From: Listeria ilorinensis
GTDB taxonomy: Bacteria; Bacillota; Bacilli; Lactobacillales; Listeriaceae
DNA: 64,000 nucleotides
NCBI RefSeq assembly: GCF_913566895.1
Contig: NZ_CAJYCN010000001.1
Span: 186,001-250,000, forward strand
Direction of reading: 5' to 3'
The notes beneath the pieces were generated by a model. It did no database searches and had not been told where the DNA came from. It was given only the letters and a program-made list of their open reading frames with translations. A program made the position numbers and the translations under genes. Positions 9,447 to 18,350 of the stretch are shown here, piece by piece (position 1 is the stretch's first letter; each line of letters starts with the position of its first letter).

Positions 9447-10217
9447 ATGAAGGTGAAACGAATTCAAGCAATCGAGGATTATATACACACTCAAGGAACC
9501 GTCAGCCTTGATGATCTTTGCGACTACTTTGGCGTTTCCAAAAATACGATTCGGCGTGATATTAATAAAATTGCAGAAAAAAATACGATTAAAAAGGTAT
9601 ATGGCGGTGTAGTTTCTCTTCAAGAAAATGTAAATGAACTGCTACCGTTCGAAAACCGCGATATCACCAATCATTATGAAAAAGAAAAAATCGGAGAACT
9701 GGCCGCCCGCTATATTGAAGATAATGATCTAATTTATGTGGACTCAGGAACAACGACACGCTATTTAGTGGATCATATTCCCAGCACAAAAAACGTGACG
9801 ATCATCACCAATAATCTAGATGTCATCAATCTGGCTGCTGATATGGAAAACATTGACATTTTCGTGATCGGTACGACTTTCAAAAGAAAAACAAAATCAT
9901 TTGTCGGCATTGAAAATTGGTCATTTTTCCAAAAGTACAATGTTACCAAAGCATTCATGGCCGCAACGGCTTTTTCAGCTTCTCACGGTGTCATGAACTC
10001 TGATATTCTGGAATATGAAGTTAAAAAACGGATGATCGAAAAAGCCGAAAAGAAAATTCTGATGGTCGATCATACAAAAACAGATAAATCCGCCTTGCTT
10101 ACTTATAGTTCGCTAGCTGATTTTGATGTTTTGATCACATCCAAAGAACTTCCGGCTCATTATGACCAATATTGTCGCGAAAATCAAATTGAATTAGTTT
10201 ATAATACGGATAATTGA
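9447..10217 (+). CDS. iolR: DeoR-family transcriptional repressor of inositol catabolism
   Basis: A 256-aa DeoR-type regulator divergent from iolABCDJ. Residues 5-57 form the HTH domain (VSLDDLCDYFGVSKNTIRRDI), followed by the DeoR C-terminal sensor domain with YVDSGTTTRYL (about 98-108), which binds sugar-phosphate-like ligands. The SD is AAAGGTGG. The gene is assigned as IolR from family and divergent position; known IolR proteins respond to 2-deoxy-5-keto-gluconate-6-phosphate. It is co-transcribed with the tautomerase gene 12 bp downstream. Confidence 0.85.
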   Translation: MKVKRIQAIEDYIHTQGTVSLDDLCDYFGVSKNTIRRDINKIAEKNTIKKVYGGVVSLQENVNELLPFENRDITNHYEKEKIGELAARYIEDNDLIYVDSGTTTRYLVDHIPSTKNVTIITNNLDVINLAADMENIDIFVIGTTFKRKTKSFVGIENWSFFQKYNVTKAFMAATAFSASHGVMNSDILEYEVKKRMIEKAEKKILMVDHTKTDKSALLTYSSLADFDVLITSKELPAHYDQYCRENQIELVYNTDN

Positions 10218-10229
10218 GGGGGATATTTA

Positions 10230-10619
10230 ATGCCATTACTGAGTATTGATGTATTGGAAGGCCGTTCCGATGAAGAGCTGAGACTCTTATTAGATACGAT
10301 CCATACCGTTATTGTAGAAGCCTTCGAGGTGCCCGAACATGACAGATATCAAATACTCAATCAGCATAAGAAAAACGAGATGATCATTGAGGATACGGGG
10401 CTTGGCTTTGGCAGAACGGATAAAGTCGTAATCATTCGCATGACCAGCAAAAAACGGACCCAGGAACAAAAACAAATATTTTACAAATTATTGGCTGAGC
10501 GGTTTGAGCAGATATTAGGTATCCAGTCGAATGATATTATGGTCTCGATTGTTGAAAACAGTGATGCGGACTGGTCGTTCGGCTTCGGTAGAGCCCAATT
10601 TTTGACAGGTGAACTTTAG
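10230..10619 (+). CDS. tautomerase-superfamily protein (4-oxalocrotonate tautomerase-like)
   Basis: A 129-aa protein starting MP, so that after removal of Met the catalytic amino-terminal proline is exposed as in all tautomerase-superfamily enzymes. It is about twice the size of minimal 4-OT monomers, in line with the fused two-unit or MSAD/CHMI-like group. The ending [15 protein letters not shown] is typical of the YusQ/YrdN-like group. It is the second gene of the iolR unit, so it may act on a keto-enol intermediate of inositol breakdown or detoxify malonic semialdehyde. That role is inferred, not shown by motif. Confidence 0.8.
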   Translation: MPLLSIDVLEGRSDEELRLLLDTIHTVIVEAFEVPEHDRYQILNQHKKNEMIIEDTGLGFGRTDKVVIIRMTSKKRTQEQKQIFYKLLAERFEQILGIQSNDIMVSIVENSDADWSFGFGRAQFLTGEL

Positions 10620-10654
10620 ATATAACGATCCAATCATGAAAATTCTTTTTAAAT

Positions 10655-10706
10655 AAAAAAATCTAAACCAGAAAATAGATAAAGAGTTTTCCGGTTTAGA
10701 TTTTTT
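10655..10706 (+). terminator. terminator of iolR-tautomerase unit
   Basis: A 14-bp stem (A6-TCTAAACC paired with GGTTTAGA-T6) with a 24-nt loop lies 36 bp after the tautomerase stop codon. It is symmetric and could work in both directions. Confidence 0.88.
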
Positions 10707-10848
10707 GTTTTCAGTTATTTTTTCTTCTAAAAGGTAAAGCTTCCAGAGTGAGCCCTAATGAAAGGCGCTTACTGCCATATTCATCTGTTCTAGGCAGTTT
10801 ATTTTTAGCGGTTCAAACCTTTAATCTTGTCTTCCGCTTGAATAGCTC

Positions 10849-10884
10849 AGGACCTCTAAACACAATTAGAGGTCCTATTTTTTT
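10849..10884 (+). terminator. plus-oriented terminator hairpin at the topB 3' end
   Basis: A perfect 9-bp stem AGGACCTCT/AGAGGTCCT is followed by ATTTTTTTA on the plus strand. On the minus strand, where topB is read, no U-tract follows. It therefore best terminates rightward transcription even though the iolR unit already has its own terminator, or it stops a short plus-strand transcript from 10707-10848. Confidence 0.65.
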
Positions 10885-13039
10885 ATTTATCCAGTTTTAA
10901 TTTGGCCAATGCTTCAGCCATCGGATTATTAAATGGTTCATCCTGCGCTTTATTTTGCTTTTTCATATATTGTGCCACATCTTTTTTTGAGATGTTCTGT
11001 TTTTTCTCTTTGCCTCGTCGTTCATTGAAGGCGCTCAATTTTTCGCGATAGCCGCAGTTCATGCAGACAAAAATCTGCTTATCGCCCTGACCTTTCATTT
11101 CCAGTCGTTTGTGACAATTTGGGCAACGCGCATTCGTCGTACGCGATACAGCTTCTCGGTGTCCGCACTCCCGATCTTGACAAACAAGCATCGTTCCCTT
11201 TTTCCCTTTCACTTTCAACATTGGCTTGCCACAGTCCGGACATTTATGAGAGGTGATGTTGTCATGACGAAATTTCTTATCGTTTTGTTTGATTTCTGAT
11301 ACAGCTTTTTCAGCATAGCTGCGCATTTCCGCAGTAAACTGGCGAGCGTCCAATTTACCATCTGCAATCTTGGCTAATTTTTGTTCCCAGATCGCTGTCA
11401 GTTCGGGTGACTTCAGGTCAGCAGGTGCCAGATCAAGCAATTGACGGCCTTTGGAGGTAATATGGATCTCCTTACCTTGCTTCTCAAGTGAGAAACTATT
11501 GAAAAGCTTCTCGATGATATCTGCCCGAGTGGCAACAGTGCCAAGACCACCTGTTTCACCGAGTGTTTTAGCCAACGCTTTATTTTGACTTTCCATATAT
11601 TTTGCTGGATTCTCCATAGCAGACAGCAAAGTAGCCTCATTGAATCGTGCTGGCGGCTTTGTTTTCCCTGTTTGAAGGTTGATTTTTTGAACAGTTATTT
11701 TTTCGCCTGTTCGAAGTTTTGACTGTTGACCTTTATCGGCGGATTCATTATAAATTGCCTTCCAACCACGCGTCTTCTCCACTTTACTTTTTATCTTGAA
11801 AGACTCGCTGCCGATTTTGGCGGATGCCGTCGTTTCATCGTAGACATATGGATCAGAAAGTACTGCCAGAAACCGTTTGACAACAAGATCATAGATTTTG
11901 CGCTCTCTATCGGATAGATCGGAAAGTGCGACTGTTTCTTCTGTCGGAATGATCGCATGGTGATCACTGACTTTGTGATTATCCACAAAGGATTTATTAG
12001 CCTTGATGCCTTTATTTAGAATGCTTCGCGCTGGTTTAGCATATTCGCCAACGCCGCATGCATCAAGCCGCTCCTTTAATGTTGGTACAATATCCTCTGA
12101 CAAGAACCGCGAGTCTGTCCGCGGATAGGTCAGGACTTTATGGCGCTCATACAAATTTTGCATGAGGTTAAGTGTCTCTTTAGCAGAAAAATCATAGCGC
12201 TGATTGGCGTCTCGCTGCAATTCTGTCAGATCATAAAGACCAGGCGCGTAGGTTTTCTTTTCTTTGGTTTGGACTTGCTCGACAATAAGCTCTTTTCCGC
12301 GTAATTCACGGACAAGTCGATCAGCTTTTTCACGGTCAAATGTTTGGCCTTCTGCCCAATCAAATGTGCCGCTTTCCGTAATAGCCGCCAATTGGTAGAA
12401 TTCTTTCGGCTTGAATTGCCGGATTTCTTCCTCACGAGCAGCAATCATTGCCAGGGTCGGCGTCTGAACACGTCCACATGACAATTGGGCGTTGTACTTG
12501 GTTGTAAGCGCTCGGGTAGCATTGATACCTACCACCCAGTCTGCCTCTGAACGAGCAACTGCTGAGTGATACAGATTTTCGTAAGCCTTGCCGGGTTTCA
12601 GTTTTTTAAAGCCTTCCCGAATCGCTTTATCCGTTACAGAAGATATCCAAAGCCGTTTAAGTGGTTTTTTCACTTTAGCGTAATCAATGATCCATCGCGC
12701 CACAAGTTCACCTTCCCGACCAGCATCCGTTGCAATCACGATTTCTGTTACATCCGAACGGTTTAGCAGCCCCTTGACCGTTTCATACTGTTTCCGGGTT
12801 TGCTTGATCGGAACGAGTTTCATATGTTTAGGCAGGATTGGCAAATCAGCCATATCCCAACTTTTATATTTTTGATCATACTGTTCAGGATCGGCCAGTG
12901 TGATTAAATGACCCAGTGCCCAAGTAACAATATAATTCGATCCTTCCATGTAACCATTTTTGCTTGATTTGGCCCCAAGCACGCGGGCTATATCTTTACC
13001 GACAGACGGTTTCTCTGCCAGAACTACTGTTTTTGCCAT
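10883..13039 (-). CDS. topB: DNA topoisomerase III
   Basis: A 718-aa type IA topoisomerase that decatenates DNA and works with RecQ-type helicases. It has the Toprim domain (Glu9 in LAEKPSVG; TDAGREGE at 104-111), active-site Tyr305 in VLTYPRTDSR, and a C-terminal tail with cysteine pairs (CPDCGK, CQDREC, CPNCHK, CMNCG) for zinc binding. This is full length for Firmicutes TopB. recQ lies 47 bp upstream in the same direction, so the two are probably co-expressed. Confidence 0.96.
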   Translation of the reverse strand: MAKTVVLAEKPSVGKDIARVLGAKSSKNGYMEGSNYIVTWALGHLITLADPEQYDQKYKSWDMADLPILPKHMKLVPIKQTRKQYETVKGLLNRSDVTEIVIATDAGREGELVARWIIDYAKVKKPLKRLWISSVTDKAIREGFKKLKPGKAYENLYHSAVARSEADWVVGINATRALTTKYNAQLSCGRVQTPTLAMIAAREEEIRQFKPKEFYQLAAITESGTFDWAEGQTFDREKADRLVRELRGKELIVEQVQTKEKKTYAPGLYDLTELQRDANQRYDFSAKETLNLMQNLYERHKVLTYPRTDSRFLSEDIVPTLKERLDACGVGEYAKPARSILNKGIKANKSFVDNHKVSDHHAIIPTEETVALSDLSDRERKIYDLVVKRFLAVLSDPYVYDETTASAKIGSESFKIKSKVEKTRGWKAIYNESADKGQQSKLRTGEKITVQKINLQTGKTKPPARFNEATLLSAMENPAKYMESQNKALAKTLGETGGLGTVATRADIIEKLFNSFSLEKQGKEIHITSKGRQLLDLAPADLKSPELTAIWEQKLAKIADGKLDARQFTAEMRSYAEKAVSEIKQNDKKFRHDNITSHKCPDCGKPMLKVKGKKGTMLVCQDRECGHREAVSRTTNARCPNCHKRLEMKGQGDKQIFVCMNCGYREKLSAFNERRGKEKKQNISKKDVAQYMKKQNKAQDEPFNNPMAEALAKLKLDK

Positions 13040-13086
13040 CTGTAAAAATCCTTTCTTTCATTCATTTTCCCTAGCATATCATAAAT

Positions 13087-14868
13087 TCAGGCTTGCGTCG
13101 CTTTTTCATTTTGCAGAAGCAACAGGAAATCGGCCCCATATTTTTCTAGTTTAGCAGGCCCAATCCCTTTTACTTCCAACATTTCTTCCTCCGTTTGAGG
13201 TAGGTAACGGCACAGTTCCCGCAGCGTTTCATCGGAGAAAATGATGTATGGCGGTACGTGAAAGCGTTCGGCCAGTTCCCGCCGTTTTTCACGGAGAAGC
13301 TCAAATAGGCCTGCATCAACTTCAGCAGCCACCTTGGTCTTGGCGGCTTGACGAGCTGCTTTCCGCATAACGGAGAGATCTCCTTTCAACACTTGCACCG
13401 CCTGCTCAGTTAAATGGAGCGATGGATATTGTCCACTGTCCGGCATAAGGAAGCGTTCGGCTGTTAGATAATCGAGCAGTTGCAGCACATCTTTCTGCGA
13501 TTGTTCACGCATGATACCGTACGTGCTAAGTTCATCAAAATGCCACTGCCGGATTTTCTGATCATTCGAGCCGGTCAATACTTTTGCAACCATCACTTTA
13601 CCGAAGCGCTCTCCCATTCGTTTGACGCAGGAAAAGACTTTTTGTGCCTCAATCGTGATATCGAGTGCCTCACGGGTATCGAGGCAGTTGCCGCAGCGCC
13701 CACAGTCTGTACCTTCCTCACCAAAATACTGGACGATATATTTTTGCAAACAGACTTCCGTATAGCCGTATGCTGTCATTTGGCGAAGCTTTTGAAACTC
13801 AGCCTGTTTCCGCTCATCTGGCAGCTCTGATTGTTCGATCAGAAACTGCTGAATATGGGCATCTTGTGGAGAAAACAATAGAATGCAATCACTTGGCAAA
13901 CCATCTCGCCCAGCCCGTCCGGCTTCCTGATAATAGGCCTCCATTGTGCGGGGAATATTATAATGAATCACAAAACGGACATTCGACTTATTGATGCCCA
14001 TTCCGAATGCATTGGTCGCAACCATCACCCGGATATCATCATACAGAAATTTCTCCTGCCAGTCATTCCGCTCGGTGTCTGTCATGCCGCCATGATAGTA
14101 ACCGCAAGCGATCCCCTTTTTATGAAGCATCTCTGCAATCCGCTCAACTTCTTTCCGAGTAGCTGCGTAAACAATCCCTGATTCCGTGTGATTTTCTTCC
14201 AAATAGTCTGTCAGATAGCGGTCTTTATCCTGCCCCTTGACAATTGTAAAAGCCAAATTTCCCCGTTCAAAACCCGTTTTAACTGCATGATTTTCCGGAA
14301 TCTTAAGCAGACGACAAATATCCTCCGCAACAGAAGGAGTAGCCGTAGCTGTAAGTGCAGCAATGAGCGGCCGTTCCGGGAGAGCATCCAAATAATCGCA
14401 TAATTTTAGATAACAAGGTCGGAAATCGTGTCCCCATTGTGAGATACAGTGTGCTTCATCAATCGCAAACAAGGAGATTTCTGTCGTCAACAGCAATTCC
14501 TGAAAGGCCGGTGTATCCAGTCGTTCTGGTGCAATGTACAGTAATTTCAGATTGCCTGATTTAGCAAGAAATATCCGTTCATTGACTTCTTTCAATGACA
14601 AAGTACTATTGATATAAGTCGCCTCAACACCTGCCGAATGAAGTGCATCAACCTGATCTTTCATCAGTGAGATCAAAGGTGAAACAACAATCGTAAGACC
14701 CGTAAAAACCAGTGCCGGAATCTGATAACATAACGACTTTCCCCCACCAGTAGGCATGACGGCCAGTGTATCCTGCCCATTTAAAAGCTGTTCGATCGCT
14801 TCTTTCTGTCCCGTTCTGAAGTCGGAATAACCAAAATGCTGTTGTAAGATTTCTTTTGCCTGTTGCAT
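13087..14868 (-). CDS. recQ: ATP-dependent DNA helicase RecQ
   Basis: A 593-aa superfamily 2 helicase. Walker A GGGKS (41-45), DEAH box (137-140) and the RecQ motif after it (CISQWGHDFRP) are followed by the helicase C domain and a zinc-binding RQC segment with Cys residues around 370-395. An HRDC domain closes the C-terminus (RELAERFHVPPYIIFSDETL onward). It unwinds DNA for recombination and repair together with TopB. GGAGG lies 7 nt before ATG; a TATACT -10 is visible upstream. Confidence 0.96.
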   Translation of the reverse strand: MQQAKEILQQHFGYSDFRTGQKEAIEQLLNGQDTLAVMPTGGGKSLCYQIPALVFTGLTIVVSPLISLMKDQVDALHSAGVEATYINSTLSLKEVNERIFLAKSGNLKLLYIAPERLDTPAFQELLLTTEISLFAIDEAHCISQWGHDFRPCYLKLCDYLDALPERPLIAALTATATPSVAEDICRLLKIPENHAVKTGFERGNLAFTIVKGQDKDRYLTDYLEENHTESGIVYAATRKEVERIAEMLHKKGIACGYYHGGMTDTERNDWQEKFLYDDIRVMVATNAFGMGINKSNVRFVIHYNIPRTMEAYYQEAGRAGRDGLPSDCILLFSPQDAHIQQFLIEQSELPDERKQAEFQKLRQMTAYGYTEVCLQKYIVQYFGEEGTDCGRCGNCLDTREALDITIEAQKVFSCVKRMGERFGKVMVAKVLTGSNDQKIRQWHFDELSTYGIMREQSQKDVLQLLDYLTAERFLMPDSGQYPSLHLTEQAVQVLKGDLSVMRKAARQAAKTKVAAEVDAGLFELLREKRRELAERFHVPPYIIFSDETLRELCRYLPQTEEEMLEVKGIGPAKLEKYGADFLLLLQNEKATQA

Positions 14869-15064
14869 CGTTCCGCCTCCTTTTCCTACTTTCCAGTATA
14901 ATGCTTTTCGGTCTTGAAATGAACCCCTTCTTCTAAAGTTGATAAACTTCGCTAGATATGGGATTTTAAGCTGATATACAGCTTTTTATGTGAAACTATG
15001 TAAAAATCCGTTACTTAGGTCAGACTTCTGGCTATTTCTTTTATGCCACAAGTCTATTTCCATT

Positions 15065-15093
15065 TTGAAAACGGTCTCTATCTATGTTATACT
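15065..15093 (+). promoter_or_regulatory. promoter of the S24/S26-like gene
   Basis: TTGAAA (15065-15070), 17-bp spacer, TATACT (15088-15093), then a near-ideal SD AAAGGAGG 6 nt before the ATG. The mRNA leader is short. Confidence 0.75.
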
Positions 15094-15116
15094 AAATCGG
15101 AAAAGGAGGTTTAGCA

Positions 15117-15437
15117 ATGTCCAAGGCTAGTTTTGTCGCTTCTCTGCTTCAAGAAGGCAAGTTCATCGAGAAGTATAAAGAAGCGGGAAATTCCATGCTG
15201 CCGATCCTGAAATCCAATCAACCGGTCAGTCTCGAACCAGTTACTGATTCAACTGAACTCGCTGTTCGTGATATCGTTTTCTGTAAAGTAAAGGGCAATT
15301 ATTATACACATTTAATTGCAGCGATACGCACGCGCAACAATCAAACGGAATATCAGATCGCCAACAATCATGGTTACGTGAATGGTTGGGTTAAACGACG
15401 TAGCATCTATGGAAAAGTTGTGAAAATTTGGCTTTAA
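15117..15437 (+). CDS. small S24/S26 peptidase-like protein
   Basis: A 106-aa soluble protein resembling the catalytic half of LexA/signal-peptidase-like folds. GNSMLPIL (24-31) gives the candidate nucleophile Ser26. The DIVFCKVKGNYYTHLI stretch (about 53-68) carries both a Lys and a TH pair; the TH pair resembles the Ser/His dyad of the S26B group. IANNHGYVNGWVKRRSIYGKV resembles the C-terminal strands of these folds. No membrane anchor and no DNA-binding domain are present, so it is neither a normal signal peptidase nor a normal repressor. It stands alone, divergent from recQ, where I would expect guaB. Activity unproven. Confidence 0.65.
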   Translation: MSKASFVASLLQEGKFIEKYKEAGNSMLPILKSNQPVSLEPVTDSTELAVRDIVFCKVKGNYYTHLIAAIRTRNNQTEYQIANNHGYVNGWVKRRSIYGKVVKIWL

Positions 15438-15477
15438 TCGCCAGGTTTTTTATTTTGCCTGACATTGATCTTAAAAT

Positions 15478-15493
15478 TGTTTCACGTGAAACA
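15478..15493. promoter_or_regulatory. parS site (perfect 16-bp palindrome)
   Basis: TGTTTCACGTGAAACA, the Spo0J/ParB nucleation site of Firmicutes, lies in an intergenic region 41 bp after the S24-like gene. It is identical to the copies at 52413 and 53960. Confidence 0.9.
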
Positions 15494-15513
15494 ATTTTAA
15501 ACTGGACTCCTCA

Positions 15514-15550
15514 CAAAAAAGACCTGATTGCCAAGATCAGGTCAAATTTT
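15514..15550 (-). terminator. terminator of the 58-aa membrane protein gene
   Basis: An 8-bp stem GACCTGAT/ATCAGGTC is followed on the minus strand by T6. The TGA stop of the small gene lies at the outer edge of the 5' arm, so translation ends at the stem. Confidence 0.8.
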
Positions 15551-15718
15551 ATTCTGCCGTCTTTTAAGTTTATAGACGCTTTGTGCTATCCCCCATGCAA
15601 TAATTATTAGGAACAGCAAATTGAAATAGTTTTTATTTAGCATTGTTTGGACGATGATAGTTACTCCTGCCATCAGGTAGACTAACAACACCACTATGTG
15701 AATGCCCTTTTTATTCAT
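15542..15718 (-). CDS. 58-aa two-helix membrane protein of unknown function
   Basis: Found by hand; it is too short to appear among longer ORFs. It encodes 58 residues: MNKKGIHIVVLLVYLMAGVT, a second hydrophobic helix LLFLIIIAWGIA, and a basic tail YKLKRRQNKI. Two transmembrane helices with a positively charged C-terminus are predicted. A GGGGTG-type SD is placed upstream and a clean terminator begins at its stop codon, which supports a real gene. I do not recognise the family. Confidence 0.6.
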   Translation of the reverse strand: MNKKGIHIVVLLVYLMAGVTIIVQTMLNKNYFNLLFLIIIAWGIAQSVYKLKRRQNKI

Positions 15719-15852
15719 TTAGCCACACCCCGATCTGAGTTTCTTTTGCTGAACTTCATTACAAAATGAAAACGCGCACATTTTTATAAGATTTATATCA
15801 TTCGTTTTTTCGGCTTACATTCAAAAACGGAAAAATCTTATACTCCTCCGTC

Positions 15853-16377
15853 TTATTTTGTATCAATCAACCGTTGATAAATCTCATAGTTCTCATCATC
15901 AAAGCATACAAAGCGGATCTCTTTCAAGCTGGTGTCCGGTTCCGCCTGAACCCATTCATTGACTGTATAAAGCGCGACTTCTGCAGCTTTTTCTTTTGGG
16001 AAATGATAGATTCCTGTTGAAATATTAGGGAAAGCAATGGTTTCTAAATCCTTAGCAGCTGCCAAATCCAATGATTTCCAATAACAGGAAGCCAGTTTAT
16101 TCGGTTCCTGCTTATCTCCGCCGTTCCAAACCGGACCGACTGTGTGAATGACATATTCAGCCGGGAGATTGAACGCCGGTGTGATCACTGCTTCACCAGG
16201 GGCACATGAGCCGATTCTAGCAATCACCGTTCGACAGGCGTCCACAAGTTCAGGGCCGGCAGCTCGGTGAATGGCACCATCGACTCCACCTCCACCAAGT
16301 AATGACGAATTGGCTGCATTTACAATCGCGTCTGCTTCCTCTTTTGTGATATCTCCTTTAATAACCTTGAGTTCCAC
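15853..16377 (-). CDS. macro-domain protein, O-acetyl-ADP-ribose deacetylase-like
   Basis: About 174 aa. The protein is a single macro domain: VIKGDIT (ADP-ribose adenine contact), [18 protein letters not shown] (the ribose/catalytic loop of the MacroD/YmdB type), and ISTGIYHFP (phosphate loop). Such enzymes remove ADP-ribose or deacetylate O-acetyl-ADP-ribose. GAGGTG is best spaced (6 nt) for a GTG start giving (M)[10 protein letters not shown]; an earlier in-frame ATG, and a GTG just before it, overlap the SD and are less likely. A hairpin at about 15785-15841 lies beyond its 3' end. Confidence 0.92.
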   Translation of the reverse strand: MELKVIKGDITKEEADAIVNAANSSLLGGGGVDGAIHRAAGPELVDACRTVIARIGSCAPGEAVITPAFNLPAEYVIHTVGPVWNGGDKQEPNKLASCYWKSLDLAAAKDLETIAFPNISTGIYHFPKEKAAEVALYTVNEWVQAEPDTSLKEIRFVCFDDENYEIYQRLIDTK

Positions 16378-16428
16378 TGGCATCACCTCGATTTCATTTT
16401 CTTTTAGTTTAGCGTGTTTTGCTCCAAA

Positions 16429-18057
16429 CTACAAACGATCTGCGAGCTGCTTTCTTTTTTCCAAATAATAACTATAATTCCCTGAAAAGCTGATCAATTG
16501 GTGATCCTCAAGCAAAATCGTCCGGTTGCATACTTGGTTCATAAAATAACGGTCATGCGATACAACAATGATCGTACCTTCAAAATTTTTGATTGCTTCT
16601 TCCAAAACCTCTCGCGATGCAATATCCAAGTGATTTGTCGGCTCATCCAAAATCAGCGTGTTGACTGGCTGATGAATAAATTGTGCCAGTCGTAACCGCG
16701 TCCGCTCTCCACCGCTTAAAGCACTAATCTTTTGAAAGACCATCTCCTGATAGAACATAAAGCCTGCTAAAAGTCGTCTTGCTTCTCCTTCCGTGACTTG
16801 CACCTTATCGCGAAACACCTCCAGAACTGTCCTATTAGGTTCTAATTCTTCCATTTGCTGTGACAGATAGGCAATCTGCACTCCAGGCCCTATCTTGAAA
16901 CAACCAGCATCCGGCTCTATCTCACCCAGACAAAGCTTCAATAATGTACTTTTCCCGGCGCCGTTCTCACCAACAATAGCTACGCGTTCCCCCTGCTTGA
17001 TCAATAATTCTGCTTCTTCAAATAGTGACTTCTTGCCGAACGACAGCCAAACACCTTCTGCATGAACAATTTCACTACTCCCACGGCCGCCATTTTCAAA
17101 TTGCAATCGCATCTCTTTCTGCTCTAAGACTGGCTTTTTAACAAGCTCCATTCGTTCTAGTGCACGCTCCATATTTTTCGCGCGTCTGAAAAAAGCATCA
17201 TTCGGGGGACTAGCCTGCATCGCCCATTGTCTAAGGCGCTTAATAGCCTGCTTCATTTTCTTGATCTTCTTCTGTTGATCTTTATAGGCCTGAAACTCCC
17301 GCAACAGCCGCTCTTCGCGTTCTTTTAAATAGCCACTGAAATCCGTATGATAGGTAATCAATTCTTTGTTTTCCAACTCCACAATTTTCCTTACTGTCTC
17401 ATCGAGGAAATAACGGTCATGTGAAACGACCACGACGGCTCCCTTATAACGGGTCAAAAATTGGGTCAACCATTCGACAGCATGAAGATCCAGATGATTG
17501 GTCGGCTCATCCAGCAAAAGCAGATCTGGTTTTTGTAACAATTGGATAGCCAGATTGACTTTGGTTTTCTCACCACCGCTAAGTGCTGCATATTGTTGAT
17601 TACGTAGTTTGCTGATACCTAACCCTTGTAGGATCCGCTCGACTTCTGATTCCATCTCATAGCCACCTTCTTTGATAAACTGCTCTTGCAGCTCGCCATA
17701 ACGCGTGATCAGTCGGGGCTCAGGATCAATCGTCATTTTTCTCTCTAGGAACTGCAGCTGTGTGGCCATTTTATTCAAATGATCAAAGCTTGTCAGTAAG
17801 ACATCGTAAACTGTTTGGTCAATGGCCGTTTCTGGAATTTGATCCAGATAACCAATCTGCAAGCCTCGTTTAATCGTTACTTCCCCACTGTCAACGCGTT
17901 CGAGTCCCGCAATGATTTTTAAAATCGTGCTTTTTCCTTCCCCGTTTCGACCAATCAATCCCATCCGTTCATTATCCATGATTTGCAGCGATACATTTTC
18001 CAGAATCTGATCCCCGCCAAAATTTTTTGATACCTGATTAATTGCTGTAATAATCAT
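16429..18057 (-). CDS. ABC-F family ATPase (ribosome-associated)
   Basis: About 542 aa with two ATP-binding cassettes and no membrane segment. Each cassette has Walker A (GRNGEGKST near 38; GENGAGKST in the second), a signature LSGGE and Walker B LLDEPTNHLD. Between them is a basic helical linker (about residues 240-310) of the ABC-F P-site tRNA-interaction type. Members either tune translation or protect ribosomes from antibiotics; the subgroup cannot be fixed by eye. A TTG two codons earlier is possible, but GAGGAG is 8 nt from this ATG. A leader with an attenuator-like layout precedes it. Confidence 0.9.
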   Translation of the reverse strand: MIITAINQVSKNFGGDQILENVSLQIMDNERMGLIGRNGEGKSTILKIIAGLERVDSGEVTIKRGLQIGYLDQIPETAIDQTVYDVLLTSFDHLNKMATQLQFLERKMTIDPEPRLITRYGELQEQFIKEGGYEMESEVERILQGLGISKLRNQQYAALSGGEKTKVNLAIQLLQKPDLLLLDEPTNHLDLHAVEWLTQFLTRYKGAVVVVSHDRYFLDETVRKIVELENKELITYHTDFSGYLKEREERLLREFQAYKDQQKKIKKMKQAIKRLRQWAMQASPPNDAFFRRAKNMERALERMELVKKPVLEQKEMRLQFENGGRGSSEIVHAEGVWLSFGKKSLFEEAELLIKQGERVAIVGENGAGKSTLLKLCLGEIEPDAGCFKIGPGVQIAYLSQQMEELEPNRTVLEVFRDKVQVTEGEARRLLAGFMFYQEMVFQKISALSGGERTRLRLAQFIHQPVNTLILDEPTNHLDIASREVLEEAIKNFEGTIIVVSHDRYFMNQVCNRTILLEDHQLISFSGNYSYYLEKRKQLADRL

Positions 18058-18092
18058 TTTCAATGCTCCTCATTATGGGAGAGAAGCCGAAT

Positions 18093-18108
18093 TGTTCCAC
18101 ATGAAACA
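18093..18108. promoter_or_regulatory. degenerate parS-like palindrome (2 mismatches)
   Basis: TGTTCCACATGAAACA differs from parS at two positions. It lies between the ABC-F start codon and the leader terminator. It could be a weak ParB site or part of the leader RNA. Confidence 0.4.
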
Positions 18109-18121
18109 ATTTTTGCATACA

Positions 18122-18158
18122 CAAAAAAGAGATGCCGACAAGCTGACAGCATCTCTTT
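18122..18158 (-). terminator. intrinsic terminator inside the ABC-F leader
   Basis: On the minus strand GAGATGC and GCATCTC form a stem with a 13-nt loop, followed by T6. It lies between a 38-codon leader ORF and the ABC-F start codon, with no complete gene between it and the leader ORF, so it is positioned as an attenuator. Upstream GCAT and ATCTC segments can pair with its 5' arm and may form an antiterminator. Confidence 0.75.
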
Positions 18159-18200
18159 ATAATTCCAATGAGATTATTCATGCTTCTCTCCAAATTTTCG

Positions 18201-18317
18201 CTATGCATTTGCTTGAAATTGGGCAGACTTCACCCCTGCAAATACAAGAACGGAAAAAATCGCACGAACAATGTATAAAAATTCAGCTAACTTTGAACGT
18301 ACTTTGGATAGAAACAT
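18201..18317 (-). CDS. 38-codon leader ORF upstream of ABC-F
   Basis: Found by hand. It encodes a 38-residue, partly hydrophobic peptide (starts MFLSKVRSK, ends AQFQANA). The SD AGGTGA is 5 nt before ATG. The ORF begins about 25-30 nt after the predicted transcription start and ends about 43 nt before the terminator stem. This is the layout of ribosome-sensing leaders in front of antibiotic-resistance ABC-F genes. The peptide sequence resembles nothing I know. Translation itself is not proven. Confidence 0.5.
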   Translation of the reverse strand: MFLSKVRSKLAEFLYIVRAIFSVLVFAGVKSAQFQANA

Positions 18318-18350
18318 GTCACTCACCTCACTTCATAAATTATTACCTTT

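Noticed and set aside
18159-18200. Second small ORF starting in the ABC-F leader (ATG near 18182) across the terminator
   Set aside because: It has an SD-like GGAGAG, but it would run through the terminator stem and end past the ABC-F start. The hairpin is the better explanation, although reinitiation there remains possible.
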